Shown in pieces: positions 61,512 to 64,000 of a stretch of 64,000 nt of DNA. The translations under genes were made by a program, and so were the position numbers. A model generated the notes under the pieces. It made no database searches. It was not told the origin of the DNA and worked only from the letters and a program-made list of their open reading frames with translations. Source of the stretch: Paenibacillus sp. JCM 18996 (GTDB lineage Bacteria > Bacillota > Bacilli > Paenibacillales > NBRC-103111); NCBI GenBank assembly GCA_001313085.1, contig BBFE01000007.1, positions 1 to 64,000 on the forward strand. The letters are read 5' to 3'. The stretch's first letter is position 1. Each line of letters starts with the position of its first letter.

Positions 61512-62099
61512 TCCTTGAGGCAGCATTGATCCTTCCCTTGTTTTTTGTCGTTTTTTGATCGTACTGGTCTCGTTTATAAAATTGTCGATGGCGGAAATGG
61601 CGCTTCAGTCGGCTCTTTCGGATTCCGCAAAAAATGATAGCCGGCCATTTTTTATCCGGCCCGGCTGCTCTACGCGGAAGGAACGAAGCGAGTGATGGAC
61701 ACCCGCGCGGCAGGCGCGGTCGCCGATATGTTGGGTAAGGTACGGAATGCGAGAGATAAAGCAAAGCAGTCTGAACAATTTGTCGAGGACTACTCGGCAT
61801 ACATACCGGAGCCTTTGGTGCAGCTGATGGAGTGGGAGAGGACGAAGCGGGAGAAATACGAACAAATGCCTGCAGAACAATATCGGCATTACACGGAAAC
61901 AGTTTTCGTCCCTTTGTTGAATCAGACCTTTGGCAAGCTGGTGTACAAAATGGCGGATCCGAAACTGATCCGGGAAGACCGGTTGAAAGTGACCAAGGTG
62001 ACTTTTCCGGATTTCGAGGCCCACGGTCAAGCGTTTGTCGGCATTGAAGCGGAGTATGAAATGAGGCTGGCGGTGCCTTTTTTTTCCATCCAGTACTAA
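61494..62099 (+). CDS. TadE-like pseudopilin 2 (frameshifted, start unclear)
   Basis: About 200 residues. GGLILEAALILPLFFVVFLIVLVSFIKL is the TadE-type processing site and helix, followed by a soluble helical region (RAAGAVADMLGKVRNARDKAKQSEQF) and an end FEAHGQAFVGIEAEYEMRLAVPFF. The frame of the processing site differs from that of the nearest ATG (61494), so the start, which overlaps the previous gene, cannot be fixed. Frames also change at T6 near 61551 and A6/T6 near 61633-61655. Confidence 0.68.
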
Positions 62100-62157
62100 G
62101 GATCAAGAAACAAGCTTATGAACGCGCCTGGGTCGGCGCTTAGCGAGGAGAATGCAT

Positions 62158-62685
62158 ATGGAATGGACAACCGTTTTATTATTTACCTTGATCGGCGCAG
62201 CATTTATAACGGATGCCAAAGCGATGGTGATTCCCAACCGGCTCACCCTGTCCGCTTTGCTTGCCGGTTTATTGCTGCACACTTCGCTGCACGGTTGGTC
62301 CGGGCTGATCTATTCCGCAGCGGGAGCAGCTTCAGGGTTTGGCATGATGTTTGTTCTCTATTGGACGGGAGCTCTCGGCGCGGGTGACGTCAAGCTGTTT
62401 GCTGCTCTCGGCGCATGCGGCGGAGCGGAATTTGTTCTGTACAGCTCGGTGTATTCCATTTTGTATGCTGCAGTCATTGGAATTGCCATCCTGCTGATCA
62501 CGAAACAATGGAAGCAGCGGATGGGCAGAGTGTTTGCAGCTGCAGGCGGGATATTGCTGATGGGCGATTTCAAAGCTGTGCCTGCTCTAAAGCGGGACTC
62601 CTGCCGGTTTCCGTTTATGTATGCGGTGCTTCCCGGAGCGATTACCGCCTTTTATTATATTTGGGAAGGAGAAATGCTGCAGTGA
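62158..62685 (+). CDS. tadV: Tad prepilin peptidase TadV/CpaA
   Basis: A24-family aspartic peptidase of 175 residues, intact. It lacks the methyltransferase domain, as expected for Flp-pilin peptidases. Catalytic aspartates are in FITDAKAMVIPN and GAGDVKLFAALG. Five or six membrane segments. The ATG at 62158 is preferred over 62152 because GAGGAG then has normal spacing. The stop overlaps the next GTG (GTGA). Confidence 0.9.
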   Translation: MEWTTVLLFTLIGAAFITDAKAMVIPNRLTLSALLAGLLLHTSLHGWSGLIYSAAGAASGFGMMFVLYWTGALGAGDVKLFAALGACGGAEFVLYSSVYSILYAAVIGIAILLITKQWKQRMGRVFAAAGGILLMGDFKAVPALKRDSCRFPFMYAVLPGAITAFYYIWEGEMLQ

Positions 62686-64000
62686 CCGACAGCGTTTACG
62701 GATTTCGAGCGGATTATATCCATAGGCTGTTTAATTTTGCGGTACTTTTTTTTCGGGAACAAGGTTTGAGCGAAGCCGATTTGTCGGCGATCCAGATCAA
62801 ATTTATACTGGGCAACAGCATCCCGGGAATGCTTCCATTACATATCGAATACCAGAATGCCGATACTAAGCTGCTCTACGATATAACCGGTAAAAAAAGA
62901 AGCTGGCACACTGCATCGATAAGAAAACGTTCACGGAATTCAGCTTTCTTTCTCTGCTGCTCAGCTTGCTTAATACGCTGGAAGACAGTCGGAACTACAT
63001 GCTTTCAGAGAGCTGTTATCTTCTTCGGAAGGACTTTATTTATGTCGGACAGGGCTTGTCGGACCTTTATTTGACATATGTTCCGTTAAAGGCCTGGCCT
63101 GAGAAAAAAAGCTGTCCAAGAGGAGCTGTGCGAGCTTTCCGATACGATCCTTATTGAAACGGGGCTGTCAGCCAATAAAGAATTGGGCATGCTGGTGTTG
63201 TTCATGCGGGACCACATTTTCAGTATTGCCGAATGTAAAAAGCGGATTATTGCCATGCTGGAACGGCTTGCTGAGTTACAGCCGCCGGTTCCTGCACCAG
63301 CAGCCGACTTCCAGACGCCGGACGAAGTCGGAGGCAAGGGCCGCGAGCATCCCATTGAATATGATGGGCCGGGGACTGATGAAGCGCGAAGAAAGCCTGC
63401 ACAAAACACATTCGCGCCGAATCTGTTTCATGCAGGTCGTCGAGAGCGGGATAGCATCAAAGTGTTCGGCAAAACGCTCTCCCGCTGTGCCGCGTATCTG
63501 TTTGCCGCGGCAGCGTGTGCCGCCCTATGGGGAGCTGCCTTCAAGGGAAGCGGCGAAGCTATCCTGCAATTGAAGCTGGGGCTGAGCCTGCTGATCGGAG
63601 ATGCAGTATTTGCTTTGCTGCACATCTGGAATCCTTTTTCAAAAAAGAGCTATAGCCGGCGGGACTAGCTTGTCGGCAGGAACCGGAAACAGGGAGCGCA
63701 GCGAACAAGATGAACCAGGTAAAGCACTGGCACCGCCGGTAAATATGCAAAAGTATATGCTGGATTATTATGAAAGTCTGCCGTACACCTCGCCGCTGCC
63801 CTCGCCTGATGCGACCGTGTTTCTTCAGCCTTCCAAAATGACCGAACGGCAGCCCGTTTTTGAAGTGAGAAGAGAGGATAAGCTGGAGAAGGTTCCGATT
63901 ACCGGCATTTCCTTTATTGTAGGCCGGGGGCCTAATGACGTCCAGTATGCGGAAAATAAACCGGGAGTATCGAGAGTCCATTTTGAGGTGAATCAAGAGA
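62682..64000 (+). CDS. DUF6382-FHA domain protein, truncated by the window (frameshifted)
   Basis: At least 435 residues. The N-terminal part (VYGFRADYIHRLFNFAVLFF...; FTEFSFLSLLLSLLNTLEDS; YVGQGLSDLYLTYVPL) resembles DUF6382. It is followed by a variable linker, two membrane-like segments (AAYLFAAAACAALWGAAF; AILQLKLGLSLLIGDAVFALLHIW), and a C-terminal FHA domain starting FEVRREDKLEKVPITG with FIVGRGPNDVQYAE and VSRVHFEV, the phosphothreonine-binding loops. GTG start overlapping tadV. Frames change at T8 near 62750, A7 near 62893, A7 near 63105 and A6 near 63642. The FHA end lies outside the window. Confidence 0.8.

Noticed and set aside
1..64000. tRNA, rRNA, CRISPR arrays, prophage or origin-like clusters
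   Set aside because: None were recognised on either strand; no integrase, phage structural gene, tRNA cloverleaf or DnaA-box cluster was seen.

Overview
The window looks like a chromosomal segment of a spore-forming Firmicute, most probably Paenibacillus or a close relative. The gene orders spoVK-hflX-ynbB-glnR-glnA and lexA-yneA-ynzC are those of Bacillales. Ribosome binding sites are strong and purine-rich, TTG and GTG starts are frequent, and intrinsic terminators are plentiful. The base composition looks balanced and similar throughout, with no long stretch of foreign character.

Layout. 0-3 kb: tail of a repeat-ended protein, a cyclophilin lipoprotein, an esterase, a stress-type dehydrogenase and a PhzF remnant. 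3-8.5 kb: spoVK, hflX, ynbB, glnR and glnA with a perfect GlnR operator. 8.8-13.3 kb: lexA and yneA diverging over a cluster of SOS boxes, then an acetyltransferase, ynzC, a small membrane protein, a HAD phosphatase and acireductone dioxygenase. 13.5-19.2 kb: metH, a palindromic repeat, rnz and an AlkA-type glycosylase. 19.3-29.8 kb: a type IV pilus operon (pilB, pilT, pilC, pilA, pilD, pilM, pilN, pilO) behind a structured, terminator-ended leader, followed by three minor pilins, two of them on the opposite strand. 29.8-30.2 kb: an IS110 remnant. 30.3-40.6 kb: a YesM/YesN two-component pair, an ABC sugar importer without its ATPase, and two GH51 arabinofuranosidases. 40.5-42.4 kb: a beheaded sulfatase, a nitroreductase and an unknown gene. 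42.6-48 kb: a DNA repair block (mrfA, mrfB, an Fpg-type glycosylase, nfo). 48-51.8 kb: an ABC ATPase, an RlmM-like methyltransferase, short repeats, a DUF1292 protein and an NlpC/P60 hydrolase. 51.9-64 kb: a Tad/Flp pilus locus that opens with a Ser/Thr kinase joined to an ATPase-like domain and runs off the window in a DUF6382-FHA protein.

Two biological themes stand out. The organism encodes two separate pilus machines, each with its own peptidase and assembly ATPase and each preceded by a hairpin-and-terminator leader. The Tad locus is bracketed by a Hanks-type kinase and a phosphothreonine-reading FHA protein, which suggests phospho-control of pilus assembly.

A technical theme runs through everything. 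Most genes longer than about 600 bases are broken by one to several frameshifts, nearly all at A or T runs of six to eight that are one or two bases too long, with a minority at G or C runs one base too short. The protein is restored each time by correcting the run, including in core genes such as glnA, glnR, spoVK and metH. I therefore read these as sequencing or assembly errors and annotate each gene over its full reconstructed span, noting where frames change. Only the PhzF fragment, the sulfatase and the IS110 fragment look truly degraded.
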